Positions 11,820-25,728 are shown, counted from the first letter of the stretch. The stretch is 64,000 nt of DNA from Kudoa neothunni (GCA_964304625.1 OZ199838.1:9424001-9488000); one strand, 5' to 3'. Numbers and translations: made by a program. The notes: generated from the letters alone by a model not told the origin.

Positions 11820-13923
11820 TATAGTTGGAAGTTTCAAAGAGATTTAAAGAAAAATATTATTCGTACATATGGTCTCGTCAACAAACACACGGCATTTCTA
11901 TACTACATTTTGAGTATATGGTAATAATCATAACCTAGAATAATTGGTCACAATATTATTGCTTTGAGAATAGTAATGAAAATTGCCAAATCTGAATTTA
12001 TTGAACACTTATATTATATGTTGTTATTTTTTTAATAATAACATTTAACATAAAATAGGTTCTGGATGAATTTATAAACTATAATTATCTGTGGAATGGA
12101 ATAGCATCCAAAGCTATAGTTTATTCCTGTCTACGCAAAATAATGATAGAAAAAAATAAGTGCTAATGTTTTATTCTATGAAAGCCTAGTGTATATAATT
12201 TTTCTCCATTCAAAATATAATAGTTTAATTGAAGGTTGTTGTATTTTTTTAATATTAGGGCAAATGAAACTTTTGATGGGGGGTAAACGATTAAAATTAT
12301 TCGTAATATTTATATAAAAATTTATAGAAACATTATTTATTTTTGGTATATTGATTTTAAATAGAAAATATACTAAAAACAGGTGTTCTACTGTTATAAA
12401 AACCTTTTATTTCTAACAATTAGGGATTTTTTACAAAATACTACAATTTTTAATACGTGATATGTTTAAATATACTTTTATTATTATAAGGATAAACAAG
12501 GATTTCTTGCATAATAATGACTCAATATAAATCTGTTTCAGTTATTATCGGTAATTTTAGATAGCGCTAGCTATCTTAAATCACCTCGATTGAAAAAAAA
12601 TTTACATTTTTAATTATAAATAGAAAATTAACGTATCTCAAATTTTAACATTGTTACCCTCATAAAAATATTTATATAACGAATATTATAATTTATAATT
12701 ATGTAATAGAAAAGATAGTCCATTAAGCTGGAATTATTTTTTATTCATAAGTTTTAGACTGAAAACAACGTGTCTTATTTTAACGATTCATAAAAAGTAA
12801 AAAAATATATTTTACATGAATAATCCATTAAGTAATTAGCTTTAGAAGCCAGAAAAAATTAGAGAATATTATCTAAATAATAATTGTATTAGCAAATTTT
12901 TATTTCATCGATCTATAAATTTTCCGCGAAAATTATTTAGATATAATGGGGAATCGGCACTTGTCGATTATATTCGGTTCGTTATTTATGTCTTCGTGCC
13001 GCTACTTCAATTATTTTAAAAACAGTTATTGATAATGTTGACATCCAGTTATTCCTATTTAAGTAAGAACCATTCACAAAGATAGTTTGAAGACTTATAT
13101 AACCAATGACATTTGTAAATACCTTTTGGTATTTCTTTTTTTGTCGATTTTTTTCACGACTCCTTTTAACAAAGGGAAAAAAATGTGCAGTACAAAACTT
13201 CAGCCTCAACAAGTGAGTTCGAAATTTTTGCCATATCTCATTTCGAGCCAAATCGCTATTTAAAATCACTTAAATATTTTTCAACATAACTATTTCACCC
13301 AAACATGAGTTAAGTGCTCAATACAATGACGTTGCATTTTACAATTTTAAAAAACGGATTTATTCATATGGAAATTCGTGCAATAGTTCCAACATGAAAA
13401 ATTAAAAAAATGTTTAATTTTAGTGTTTTAATGTATTTAATAACTTTAAAAAAATTATTAACTATTGTATTTATCATAGAATTAAAAATTAAGCATGGTA
13501 ATCATCAAAATATAAAATAGTCGTTTCTAGAGCTTTTGTGGATAAATAAAGTACTAAGAGTATATACTATTTTCTTGCTAGTCCGTTTTAATAAATGTTA
13601 CAAATCTCAATTTTTTATATGAAACGTTTTTTACAAATACTTTTTTAAATGTGACCATAAAATGATTCAAGGACGAAAATTGGACTTTACAATTTTTTTA
13701 TTTTTTCGCCACATAATCCGTATCTGTACATCCAAAAACTCCGTATTATTGAATTCAAGTAAAAATTCCCCTAATATCACTTATTTTCCGTGATGATTTA
13801 AACAAAATTATTTGTTAGATGTATTTCTGATTGGACGCTAGCATTTAATTATTTATTTATACACATTGATTTTAAAAATTTTTCTTTCATGAGATTCCGA
13901 AAATGTTCCGCCGAAAACATTAC
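11820..13923. other. AT-rich intergenic, no gene seen
   Basis: Very AT-rich. No spliced or single coding frame could be supported; the 95-codon minus frame at 12982-13269 shows no family features. Confidence 0.4.
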
Positions 13924-14848
13924 TACAGTCTCGCCTCGGTACTGCGCAGTAAATTGGGACCGCCAACTTATTACGCAATACAAAATTAACCCGCGGACTG
14001 AAATTAGCGCATGCGCATTGCGTAAAAATCGATCAAACCATTTATTGACTCATTTTTAAACATAAATTCATTTGTATAAAATTTTGGGTTTTTCTCGCTT
14101 TTATTTTATTTTTAGAGAAATTTCACATCATTTTATCTGCATTTCTCTTTCTTTTAGAATAGCCGATTTTCGATCCATAACAAGAGGTGAATCACGTAGA
14201 CCTGGATCTTCGCTTACAAAAGTTTGTCTAAGAGTTCTTAAAGCATCCTTAATTTTAGATGTTTATACTTTGACGACTAATTGTTCCTTTTGACACTTAT
14301 CATCAGAGTTATTGGCGCATGGCCCGATGTTAAATCAAACCACTAATGAAGTCTCACATTCATTCACGATTTCGTTTGTTAAAAATGTCGCAGCTGGAAA
14401 TTATTTTTTCTGTCGAAAAGATTCGACCGAGGGTTGAATGTTCTTTATATTTAAAATATATTTATTACTAATACTTTATTATTCTATTACTAAAATCAAA
14501 TTTCCAAGCGGTACATTTTTGAACTCCTCATTCACTTAATTGAATTATAATAACTGACAATTTTAAGTTTCTCGTCAATATCCTTCAGTAAGTTTGACAT
14601 GGTACAATTTACTGCGCATTGTCGAATCAAAACGGGTCTTCCGGACCCTAGAATTGCTACGCAATACAAAATTATTACGCAAAACTGAGCAATTTCATAT
14701 TAATTTGTTTATGCATAAATATTTTTACATATATATATATATATTACGAGATAATAATGTGAAGATTATTTAGCAGTACACAAATTTATAAATAATTAGA
14801 AAATTTCTGAAATATTGGGCTACTGCGCAATATCAAAGCACGACTGTA
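13924..14848. mobile_element. TA-flanked MITE
   Basis: The left end TACAGTCTCGCCTCGG runs into an ACTGCGCAGTA block; the right end, read in complement, is TACAGTCGTGCTTTGATATT, also running into a TGCGCAGTA block. The interior repeats TACGCAATACAAAATTA (about 13973 and 14654) and CTGCGCA motifs. The ends start and stop with TA, as in Tc1/mariner/pogo elements. No transposase is present. Confidence 0.65.
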
Positions 14849-16789
14849 TTGATTGAATAAAAGATCAAATGTATACTGGTATATTTCACACAGTTTATTA
14901 ATAAAATTTTACATTGTGTTATTGAAATAAAAATCGAATTCTACTTCCTTTAAATAGAAATATTATGTATTAACTCCGTATATTTAGAAATAGAATTTAC
15001 GCTGATATTCTAAACGATTATAGCATGGAATGCAAAAACTAAATGCAGAACAGTATCTAATTTAACTCGTGACTATGTTCATAATAAGACTTATATTCTT
15101 AAAATAATTTAAATTTACAAAATTTAATTTTATTTCACCTTAAATCTGACATTTTATTAAAAAATCTCAAGAACCAATGCTATCACTATTAAGTTATATC
15201 TACCGAAAAGATACGAGCTCAATAGCTTTATAATCCGCGCGCAAGTGCAAGATCCTATTGAAGATTATTTTTGGCGTGATAATATCAACCAACTATTTTT
15301 TTCCCCGCGAACAAATCTTCAAATCGACCATTTGCGGCTTTACTAGTTTTCATACTTAAGAAAACTTTACACCGAATGGATAATTGTAAAATTTTATCAT
15401 TCATTAACCCAATTGTATAAAGGGTATTACTCCATATCTTGCGTTAGATAAAAAAGATAGTACAAAAGCCACCGAATTTTATATTAATATCGGGAAAAAT
15501 TACAAAGATAAAAATGTATAGACCATATTATTAATATACATTCACGCAAAAAGATAATATAAATATTACACAATAAACTAATAGCGCATAATCAATTCCT
15601 TTATATAATCAAAGTAGATTTATACAACAGCTAATCAAGCATTAGTACAATTGTGTGGTTGGTGTGGCATCTGATATAAGCCGCGTTTTAATATTAATTC
15701 TTATAAAAATCCATTAATACACATCAACTAAGCCGCCACGGCGCATTATATATTTAAGAATTAATTTAAATAAATCTGAATAAGGCCATTTTCCCACAAG
15801 AACACAATCTTTTATCAGCTTCAACGGATGGATGTGAACTAATTAAATAAAATTCAGCTTAACCAATGCAATTGGGATAAACAAAACAAAGTAGCTTAAA
15901 ATGTATAATTGTTTTTTGGATTGTGATTTATTATTAAAAAAGGTACCAGTTGAGCAGGTTGGCTGATTTCTACAACATTGTTGGGGATTATTTGGTGTTG
16001 GTTGTAGGATGAGGTTGTAATGAATTATTTTGTAGCACTTCGAATCGAAAATTTTCTTTTTTAAACTAGTAAAATAATTTCTCGGCTATTATTCGATTAA
16101 AATGGATCAATCATGTTAATATTTATTGAGTTTAATCTAGAACAGTCACGATGTGAATTCGGCGGGAGTGGGGATTATTAGCTGCAGTTTGTACATTGCT
16201 GTAAACAATTTTAATTGGTATCTCTTGGCCAACCCGAATGATCCAACTAACGGAAAATGTAATTGTAACTGCGCCAACAAATCAAACTATTATGGCATAA
16301 GTTAGCGGCATGAATTACATTTTAATCTGATCGGACAAACATTTCCAAGCCATTATTAAGTCATATTTGAATAATTATTCATTTTGCAATGAATCATTCA
16401 ATTTATCTATAGAGAATAGGTAGCCGCCCGGTTAAACCGTTTTACCATACCGCGAACGATTGAATTCTAACGTTGTTCGTATAACATTGTTGAGGAGGTC
16501 ACACGACCGGCAATTATCCTACTGTTGATAGGCGACTTAAACAAATCCCTGTACAGATTAGGCGCGAGTGTTTATCATCAATTTCCTTACCGCATATTTT
16601 TTCAATTGATAATTTTTTCCGTGTTTGATTTGTGTTAAATTGGTTTTTGTTCCATCATCTCAAAAATTATCTTCACATTTTCTATCTTCAAGGTATTTCA
16701 TCAGTCGTACTGTATTCATGGTGAATGTTTTCTACCACCTTCTCTCCATATTTTTCACTTATGATCTGAGCGATCGATCAATTATTTAC
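14849..16789. other. No firm gene; possible 3' part of the gene at 16790-17589
   Basis: The segment 16560-16790 (minus) still reads like protein in pieces, for example SEKYGEKVVENIHHEY at about 16700-16760, and may hold further exons of the gene above it, joined by a 24-nt gap with GT...AG ends. Below about 16400 no reliable model could be made. Confidence 0.35.
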
Positions 16790-17589
16790 GTTCATTAATT
16801 CGTATTCTCTATTGGTGCGTGTACATTGGTTGGATAGCACTTTAATATCTCATATAATTATTATTATAATGTTAATATTTTACAATAGTTGAGTGTATTG
16901 AAACGATTAAAATAACTATCGATCGCGATGTAATATCGTTATCGGTAAAATTTTGATCAATATAACCATGGTGATACCAGTGGAACCTTAACTTGTCCCA
17001 GTTACACGCACTCTTAAATTGGATAGATGATGTGTTTTGATCAAATATTTATTTGAATCACTAGGCAACCATTTATATTTACATTTGGCGTAGGTAGAGG
17101 TCGAACTTTTACTCGCCTACAAACTTACCCCTTAGGATAACTTGAGATAGTGGTAATTCGCATCACCGTGAATACATTTTTATTGTGATCAAATGAACTG
17201 AATTTCACTAATTCGATGCATTATTATAGGGTGAAAATTTGCAATCAAAAAAAATTGTGTCGAACTATATCTTTCATAATTTTGCATGTAAACAATTCTT
17301 GAACTTTGTCCAGCCACTGATTCTTTTGAATGTTTAACTGATTGTGATGATGTAGGTGTTTGAACGTTGCTGTTGATCTGAAAAACTGAATACAAAGAAG
17401 CGACCGATGAAACCAGCCAATATACTGAGAAATAGTAGTTTTTTAATTAGTATGTGTTGTTGAAAATCTATGCACCCATTTAGAGTGTAAATCGCCTGGA
17501 TCAATATATAAACGTAAAAGGTGAGTTATTTTTTGTGATTGACTGACAAGCGTGGGCGTTAACGCATCAAATACATAATCAGAGTTCAT
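16790..17589 (-). CDS. Unidentified multi-exon protein (5' part)
   Basis: Five exons connect in phase on the minus strand: 17589-17476, 17377-17266, 17207-17129, 17060-16993, 16839-16790, with GT...AG introns of 98, 58, 68 and 153 nt. The start ATG gives MNSDYVFDALTPTLVSQ; later parts read LRLYIDPGDLHSKW, SRIVYMQNYERYMKF, NVFTVMRITTISSYPKG and LSNLRVRVTGTM. I do not recognise the family. No signal peptide or membrane segment is visible. The second donor (GTTCGA) and last acceptor (AAAG) are weak. The gene probably continues below 16790. A hAT element sits only 18 bp upstream of the ATG. The regular phase and sensible residues argue for a real gene, but it has no homology support. Confidence 0.5.
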
Positions 17590-17607
17590 TAAATCTTTGC
17601 TGTAGAC

Positions 17608-18328
17608 CAGTGTTTCCCAAACTTTTTTTTATCAGGCACCATTTTTGGCTGATAAACAATTTTGCGCCCCCGCTTCTCAAAAGTATTGATTTTTTAATTT
17701 AAACTGTTGATAATTTTGATTCAAACTTCATATCACACACAAATTTGAAAATAATTAGTACGTACTTCTTTTCTCATTAAAATTAAGATGTATTCGATCA
17801 TATCTAACTTTATTTATCGATGAACCTTAAAAATTAACATCTTTAGTTCTTTATCCCATTAAAAATAACATTAGGTGAAACTCTCCGAGATCTAGCCCAC
17901 ATTAAGCAAGAATTTCATGTATATGGGTCTTATAAACCCAAAAGTATTAATCTAGAAGGTAAATTAATAAATATTGTATTAGGTTCAATCAAATGCAGGG
18001 GAAATCACAATTTTAAATGGGACAGGATTGGGATTAAACCTTTCCGATTCGATTTGGGTAAAAACCATGATAAATGTTATTGTATATTTTTATATAATTA
18101 ATCATCGCCTTGGTATTGGTTTGTGATATTAATGGTTAATAAAAAATAAACGAGATAAAAAATCGAGGTATTGATCTTAAGATGCCCCACATTGTCCAAT
18201 TATCTAACCATTATCCTTGCCATATAAATGCTCAGAATTTTCCGCGTCCACCAGAGGCGTTCACTAAACGTTCTAAAATTTCTATTTCCCACATAAATTT
18301 TTCCACGCACCCACGCTGGGAAACACTG
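17608..18328 (-). mobile_element. hAT non-autonomous element, family A copy 2
   Basis: The 721-bp element starts CAGTGTTTCCCAAACTTT and ends CTGGGAAACACTG. Flanking 8-mers CTGTAGAC (17600-17607) and CAGTAGAC (18329-18336) match at 7 of 8. It is the reverse orientation of 23412-24151 (shared TCCACCAGAGGCGTTCA block near its right end). It lies directly upstream of the unidentified gene at 16790-17589 and may alter its promoter. Confidence 0.92.
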
Positions 18329-19442
18329 CAGTAGACTTTACAATGTAAAGTTTGTAATGCAGAGTTTATAATGCAGAGTATTATGGAGTTGAGTTTTTAA
18401 TTCTCCTTCCAATTTAACTAAGGGGGTATGACGTTGTATTCGTTTTTCAAGGGTTTTGAGAAAAATAAATGCTAGCTAATCTAAACATATTTCTTAATTA
18501 ATAAAATGTTATTTTGAAAATTTGAAAGAAATTTGGCGCGAGATAATTATGACAAAAAACTAAATTATTTGTAAAAAATTAGTTGATTCTTTTGAGTTAG
18601 AAGAGCTTTTCTTATTTTTCTTAAGATATACTTGATTCTCAATAAAACATGTAATTTTTTCTTCAGTTGGAATCTGATCCTTCAGGAAGAAAATTATTAT
18701 CATAGATGGAATGAGTTGAAACATTTTATTCGCGTTTCTCAGTTTTTACCATTGTAGGGAAGAACATATTTTAACCTTAACGATGTGCATCCGCAATCGT
18801 TTATGCTTTTTTTACCTTAAAAAATTTCATTTGTTTGTGGATCAAACTGAGTTCATTCTTTAAAATTTTGTGTATTTAATTATTTTTATTCCTTCGCTGA
18901 TGCTTTAAATTTGTTTAACTACATTTATTATTGGAAACAAGATTCGATCTATTGATACTAATAGAAAATTAACTTATAGTTAATAAAATATTTGACTGTG
19001 ACAAAACTTGAAATGGCTGTGTGTACAATTGATGACATCCTTTAACTAACTTACAGTAATTAATCCTATCATTTTTACGGCGTAGAATATAAGATCGCTA
19101 TTTTAAGAGTTTTCTAGTGGAAGATGTTAGGCGAATAAATTCTAAAGTTGACCTTAGACAACAATTATTAGATTTATTAATTGTGTAATTGTTTTTGATG
19201 TTCGCGTGGAATATAAAATAATCCTATAACCACCACACAGGATTTAGACGGATTAATGAATGATATTTATCTCAAATTTTCTAATTAGGCTTCTATTTTT
19301 ATTCAATCATCGTTTTAACGTAAAATTTTACAAGCCAATTAAAAAAGATCTATTTTTCCTCACAAATTTCGTCGAAATAAAATGTAATTTTAATCTTATA
19401 TACGAAAATGTTACTTAGAATGAGATAAACTACGCTCTATCC
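18329..19442. other. AT-rich intergenic, no gene seen
   Basis: No coding frame, structured RNA or complete transposon recognised. Confidence 0.4.
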
Positions 19443-19871
19443 CAGCACCACCCAACTCTAATTGAACTCACGCCCCCTTTTTAATAAGGGAACGAAATCC
19501 GTAACCTTCTACATACCTTCTATATACGATCTGGTGTAGCTCATTAAAAATTTCGGGTATAATTAATCAACATGCAATGTAGAACTAACTCCAGAAATTT
19601 CGGTAATTTTATTGTACTGCTCTAGTGTAATTTTAATATTTTAAAATTTGTCGATAATATATATGATTTTGTTAACATTTAATGTATTAATAGTCAGACC
19701 CATTTCAAAGTTAATTAGATAATTTGTAAGTTTCAATTATTAATGTTTTGAATTAAATGCTTCTCGTAAGATATTTCTGCTTTATATTATAAGAAAAAAT
19801 ATCAATAATTTATTTAAAAATATTTCAAATTGTGATCCAATCTCGTATCTCCCTCCAGTTGGGAAGCACTT
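19443..19871 (+). mobile_element. hAT element, family B copy 2 (short)
   Basis: The left end CAGCACCACCCAACTC, followed by an ACGCCCCC block about 20 bp further in, lines up with the left end of 1731-2616; the right end reads AGTTGGGAAGCACTT. Flanking 8-mers CTCTATCC and CTCTGTCT agree at 6 of 8. The 429-bp copy is internally deleted. Confidence 0.65.
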
Positions 19872-21177
19872 CTCTGTCTTGATCTGTGGAAATGTGTTAA
19901 TATTTCAACCTGCTGAAAAAAGATGTAAACCCACTTTTCAGGTTTAAAACCAACTTGGTGGTAAAACAACCTGCTTTATTAGATTGTTATAACTGCCAGC
20001 ATTGATTATAATTAAATAGAGCAATTTATTCTGACTTCCTTTGTTCTCTTGGTTACACTGAAATCAAAATTTAACCTTGAAATTTAAAATTATATTTTAT
20101 GACTTCTTCATAATATAACAAAACGAAAATTCTCGAACATGTACTTGATATTAGCTGTATTGTCTTAAAGGATGACATCGAAACGGCATATCTATTGCTT
20201 AAATCAAATAATAAAGGAGACAAACTAACTAATTTATTAAGTTAATGTGTGCTTATTAATAATCTGAAGCATTTTCATTTCGAAGCTTGTTATTATTGTA
20301 TACAAAAATGGGTGAAATTGCGTTAAATGCGTAATGTTATCCATTTTACAAAATGATCTTCCTAGAATAAAAAATGGAAGAATCCAATTAAGCTAGATCC
20401 CCTTTGCTATTCAATAATCTGCTAAATGTTACATATGATTTTGGACTTACGTAACTAAAAATTATATTCTTACCATAATATCGTAACGTTACCAAAATAC
20501 AACTTCTTAATTTAGTCTAATGCAAATATTAGTCTTATCTTTTACCATGCATATAAAATTTTCCACTAAACATCCAACAATTAATTAAATATTCATATAT
20601 TTAAACAATTAATTTATCGCATTAAGTTGTATATAATCAAAATTGTTATTCGCCCATCTTATTAAAACAATCGTTTTAAAACCCTAAAAACTTAGATTTA
20701 AAGAGTAATGTATCGGGCCAATGCATGCTTCTATTAAAAGTTTGAAACAAACCTTGAATGTTCTCCCGTTAATTGGCCACGCCTACTTTTTTATACAGAA
20801 AAGGGCTAATGAAGCTAGTAATGCCTTACCGAACGATTATCGTTTCCATAAATAAATTATTGTTTTGCTATTGCTGATCTAAATATCATTTGTCGATTCA
20901 AAACCTGTCGTACGTGATTTAACGTTTGTCAGGGATTTAAATCGACGAGTTCAACGATTAAGAAGTTTCCTTAATTATTTACTTCGTCGTTTAAATAATC
21001 GACAATGACGGTTGTTGTTTTTATACTAAGATAATCTTATTATACAAAATTATATAAGTTCAGTTTTCTTTACGAAATAGTACTTTTATGCGCTTATAAT
21101 TAAATCTGTTTTATTACTGATGCGTCTCCCATAATTTCAAGGACCAACTAACAAACCACCCTAAATCTATCTTTTAG
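19872..21177 (+). other. Presumed 5' region of CDC25
   Basis: The first coding exon of CDC25 should lie here, because the first recognised exon begins with an acceptor in phase 2. No ATG-to-donor segment stands out in this AT-rich DNA. Confidence 0.4.
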
Positions 21178-23187
21178 TGAATGGGATTTGATTAATGACT
21201 TTGATCATTTAATTGAAAAGAAAACTTGTTCCCTCTCAACCAGCAATTATGGTGCTAAGTTGTCAAATTGCAATAAATTGAAAAAACATGTCAAAAATAA
21301 ATTTTCCGGATCATCGGCCGAATATTTCACTCTACCTCCCAGCAACAGTTGTCATTCGACACTTGAGACGAACAGTGGTGATTGTGTATCAAGTAGTGGA
21401 GGCGTGCAGTCATCGAAGCTAGCTCAACCAAGACTTCTGACAACAACATCACTTCAAAATATCTTTTCCAATGAAATTAGAACTTCGATTCGCAGCAATT
21501 CCAAGACAAAAATTAATGATGATTCCACGTTATTGTTGAAGAACAACAGTAGGAGCGGTTGCGATTTTTCAAGCCCTTTTTTCAACATTACCAACACTAT
21601 CCAAAATAACAATACTTCTGGTCAAATTGTCTCCAATGAAAAACACTGTCATATTAGAAAACGACTTTTTGGAATTGTGAATGATGGAAACGAAAACAAT
21701 GCCCCGAACATTAACACTGCCACTTGTGATGATCTTTTTTCCAGTGAGTTGGAAAACCCCATTTATCCAGATATCATTGGGGATGATAGTAAATCATCTC
21801 AGCCAAAATCCGATAAATATGCTGTTTCCACAAAACAAAATTTCTCGACTGATCTCACCAACTCGCCCTTATCAGGCGAATTTTCAAATATGAGCATGAT
21901 GATGGATGATGTTTTTCAAGAAACTTCATCCAAAGTGTTGTCCCATAAGTTGTCACCATTCTTCCTCCCCAAAAAATCGTTTTCTCCGAAATTGTCCACA
22001 GATAATAATTTTATATCCAAAATTGGTGTGGTTAAAAGGGAATTCATTTCAGCTGATTTTGCTAAAAACAACTCACCATTTTCGAGATTAGCCAACGAAA
22101 CAAAAAAAGTAATCCATCATTGAATTTTTCGTCTGTCTGTCTGTCTGATGTACATTAATTTGTGTTTGTTAGTTGAAAATATGTGATCGAACCTACAGTA
22201 GCGTGTGCGGAAATGGAGGGGAGGCATCTTATAACTGTCAAATCAAACCTAATAAATTATGTTCTTCAACGGAAACCCAATGGCTACCCCTACCTATAAA
22301 CGATGTTAAATCCTATTCGAATGATACTATTAAAAAATCTTTCGACAATACGAATGTTAGGTGTCACAAAACCGTTTCACAATTAATGCTTCCCAGAACC
22401 ACTCCTACTTCAAATGAACTATCCAGCCCCAATGCTGGCCCACAAAAACGCCTAATTGGTGATAAGAGTAGATATTCTGCGTTCCCAGTAACTCCAGGAG
22501 ATCACAACGACCTTTTGACTTTGCCTTCATCCACACTCTCCAAACTCGTCCAGTCACATTACGATCCTGAATTAGACATTATCCACAATGATATCCACAA
22601 CGTTATTGTGATTGATTGCCGTTATCCATATGAGTATAAGGGTGGTCACATCAAAAGTGCTATCAATGTGTACACGATAGAAGATCTTCATAATCAGTTC
22701 ATTAAAAATGCCAAATCGAAATTGTTCGACAAGAATGGCAAAACTCCCATTCTTATTTTCCATTGTGAATTTTCGTCTAAAAGAGGTCCCCGATTGTAAG
22801 CGTTAACTCGTCACTGTTCTAATTTGATTTTATCTAAATTTAGAGCTAGATCACTTCGAAATTTCGACAGAAACATTCACAAAAATTGCTACCCCAAATT
22901 GTTCTACCCTGAAATCTATATTTTAAAGGGTGGTTATGCTAATTTTTATAGTCTCTCTGCCGTAATTTAAACCTCAATTGTGTTTCAAGTATAATTTTTC
23001 GTTGTAGAATTTGTGCACCCCTCAGAACTATATTCCCATGGACGACAAAAGATACACGGGACGATTGGCGTTGTACCGGAAAGAAAGCAAGTCGTCTTTC
23101 TCCGATATCCATCATGAAACGACCACGACAACAAAACCCGATAACAGCGCAAGTCACTTTCCAGTTTTTAGACGACGAATTCTTTGA
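21178..23187 (+). CDS. CDC25: CDC25-type dual-specificity phosphatase (5' end missing)
   Basis: Exons 21178-22108, 22173-22795, 22844-22961 and 23008-23187 are joined by introns of 64, 48 and 46 nt; the first exon is entered in phase 2, so at least one 5' exon is missing. At least 617 residues. The N-terminal two thirds is Ser/Asn-rich and unstructured, as in CDC25 regulatory regions. The C-terminal rhodanese-like catalytic domain has VIVIDCRYPYEYKGGHI, the P-loop HCEFSSKRGPRLAR (catalytic Cys and Arg, split by an intron), YPEIYILKGGYANF and CTPQNYIPMDD. CDC25 removes inhibitory phosphates from Thr14/Tyr15 of CDK1 and triggers mitosis; cyclin B, the partner of CDK1, is encoded at 46.1-47.4 kb. 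All catalytic residues are intact. Confidence 0.95.
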
Positions 23188-23411
23188 TGATTTCATCATC
23201 GTCACATTGAAACAGTCTTTGTTTTTTACTATTCCAACAGTGTTCGATGATAGTCATCTTACTTTCGTTTTTTTGGCTTCAACCCAACACTTATATGTTG
23301 TTTTAGTTTTTTCTATGTATTCTCCGTGTGTTTTTTCTTGCTTCTAATATTAATCGGCCATTTGAAATATACAAACTGTAACGTAATATTTTCCGCAACA
23401 TTGTTTTAATC

Positions 23412-24151
23412 CAGTGTTCCACATCGTGGGACCCATGCCCCACTTTGGGACGTAAACAATTTTGATGGGCGTGGAAATTTTTGAACGTTTAATGAACCGC
23501 TCTGGTGGGAGGCGGAAAATCTGATTATTGGGTGAGACGGATAATGGTGAGATAATTAGGGGAAGTATGGCTTACTTTGAAGTCAACATCGCGATTTTCG
23601 ATTTTGTTTATTTTTAAGTGACGGTTAAGTTAATATCATAAAATATACAAAAAGGAACGACTAATTACATAAAAGTCATTATTAATATTTAACGTGTTTA
23701 TCACCCGAATAGAATCAGAAAGGTTTGAATATCAAACTTGTCTCCTCTAGAATCATATATCCTCTTTCTTTGATTAACCTAACATAATATTGATTAATTC
23801 TGTATTTCTATTATTTATTTCCGGTTTATTAGCCCAGTATACACGAAAGTCCTTCATAACGAAGGTTAAATTACCACGAATTTCAGTTCACGTTGTTTTT
23901 GACGGAATGAAGAACTAAACACGTTAACTTTTAAGTTCTATCAATAAATTAAGTTAGATCTGATCGAATAAATTTTAATTTGAATGAGAAAAGAAATATA
24001 TATTAATTTCTTTCAATTTTTATGATGAGGAGTTTTATTCAAGGTAATCAACAGTTTAAGATTAAAAATCAATACTTTTGAACAAGGTGGGGCGTGGAAC
24101 TTTTTTTCAAGAAAAAATGGAGTGCAACAGAAAAAAGGTTAGGAAACACTG
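23412..24151 (+). mobile_element. hAT non-autonomous element, family A copy 3
   Basis: The 740-bp element begins CAGTGTTCCACATCG and ends GGTTAGGAAACACTG, flanked by TTTTAATC (23404-23411) and TCTTAATC (24152-24159), 7 of 8 matching. It is the best-preserved copy of the family and lies 224 bp downstream of the CDC25 stop codon. No transposase frame. Confidence 0.92.
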
Positions 24152-24159
24152 TCTTAATC

Positions 24160-24639
24160 ATTGATTCCATTTTTATTTGAACCAAGATTATTTTATTCGT
24201 CGTAGGTTATTACGGATCGAATTCTTCATTTTTGTTTCAAACACGCTAAATTATTAAATAGCTAGAATATATTAAAACTAAGACTAAAATGTGAGGGTAA
24301 GCGTTTAAATTAATCCAATGATCGTTAAATTTTAGCATTCCAGTTCCTTAGATTTCATAATCTTAGATTAAATTTTCAGTCTTAAAATAATTTAATTTTT
24401 CGAGCCACGTAAAATCATGATTATCAATAAGTGGGAATTGAAGTCAGTAATTCATATTTTCAATTATACTTAGTCTCACATAGCCATTTAACAAATGACC
24501 TAAGAGAAAATAATTTGACAAAAGTTTATTTTCCCACATATTCAAAACAATATTTAATTCGTCTAATTAACCAAATTATTGATTGGGCCAAATTAGCAAA
24601 AATTTTCAGCTTTATACAGCGGTAATCATTAAGTTGTCG
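24160..24639. other. No gene recognised
   Basis: AT-rich spacer between two hAT elements; a 64-codon frame at 24431-24625 lacks any supporting feature. Confidence 0.4.
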
Positions 24640-24647
24640 TAATACCT

Positions 24648-25583
24648 CAGCGCTACCCGATTCATTTTGGTTTCCGCATCCCTCTCAAAAAAGAAATTTA
24701 AAATGGATTTATTTTTAGGTGGAGAAAGTATTTTTATTAAAATTAAAAAGGCCACCTACGTTAACAAGAAAACAAATGTGAATAAAGTAAATAAAACTGA
24801 TAATAAATAAAATGGTTTGAATTTTTGTCTCGTTATTTTGGACAATAATTAGGCCAAAATGGGATCCTTTATCAGATAAAGATATGAATAAATCATAATT
24901 TGTAAATACATTAGATTTTCTGATATTTTTGTGAAAACTATCAGATACGAATAACTGAGCTCACGCAACATTTTGGATTTCGTTGTTTTTTGTTTAATTA
25001 TAAATTTCGAAATTAAATGAAGCAAATAAATATGTTATCCAATCTCGAATGTAAAGTTTAACCTTGTATAATTTAACAAAAAAGTAACTTTATTTTGGCG
25101 CTAATTAAAGTTTAATTCTTAAATGCCTTATAATTTACTTAAGAATAATAAATAATACAATTTTTATCAATTCAACCTATTTTACAACATTTTATAATTG
25201 GTTTATCTATTCCCTTGAAATGTAAATATTTCGTAATTTCTTTGCATTCGGCTATTGAAGATCTGAATTTAAATAATTGATTTATAAATGAAAAAGAAAT
25301 AAATTATCATTTTTATTTCATATAATTATAAAGAGAAAGCAGTATATTAAAAACATACACTAATTTTTAGTAAAATTCATTAAATGACTCTGTCTACCAG
25401 ACTTATTTTAGCTTCGATTGCGCACGAATCGTACATGATATATTTTTGAGAGAGATTCTGATTATTTGGAATCGATACATTATGTACAAAGCATGTTTAG
25501 CCGCACAATTTTTTCGTTGACTCTAGATGCGAGTCTCGGATCCCAAGTAACTGTCTCCGAGAACCCCCAATCGGGAAGCCCTG
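24648..25583 (+). mobile_element. hAT non-autonomous element, family B copy 3
   Basis: It starts CAGCGCTACCCGATTCATTT and ends CAATCGGGAAGCCCTG, colinear with 1731-2616 (shared GATTGCGCACGAATCG and GAGTCTCGGA blocks). Flanking 8-mers TAATACCT/TAAATCTT match at 5 of 8, so the duplication is old. 936 bp, no transposase. Confidence 0.85.
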
Positions 25584-25722
25584 TAAATCTTCACGATTCC
25601 AACAGGCATCGGAGAACATGTGCTTTCCCTTGTCATGTATATTTTGCAATTATAGTGCGCACGAACTCTGAATGAAATTACTTTTATTCCAAACATTTTA
25701 TTTTATAATAAAATAATAAATA

Positions 25723-25728
25723 TTTATT
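25723..25728 (-). terminator. Possible poly(A) signal of the Alba gene
   Basis: AATAAA on the minus strand, about 150 bp downstream of the stop at 25875-25877. Confidence 0.35.

Noticed and set aside
21681-22091. Two plus-strand frames in other phases
   Set aside because: Shadows of the CDC25 regulatory exon.
22572-23205. Minus-strand frames of 63 and 88 codons
   Set aside because: Antisense to CDC25 catalytic exons.
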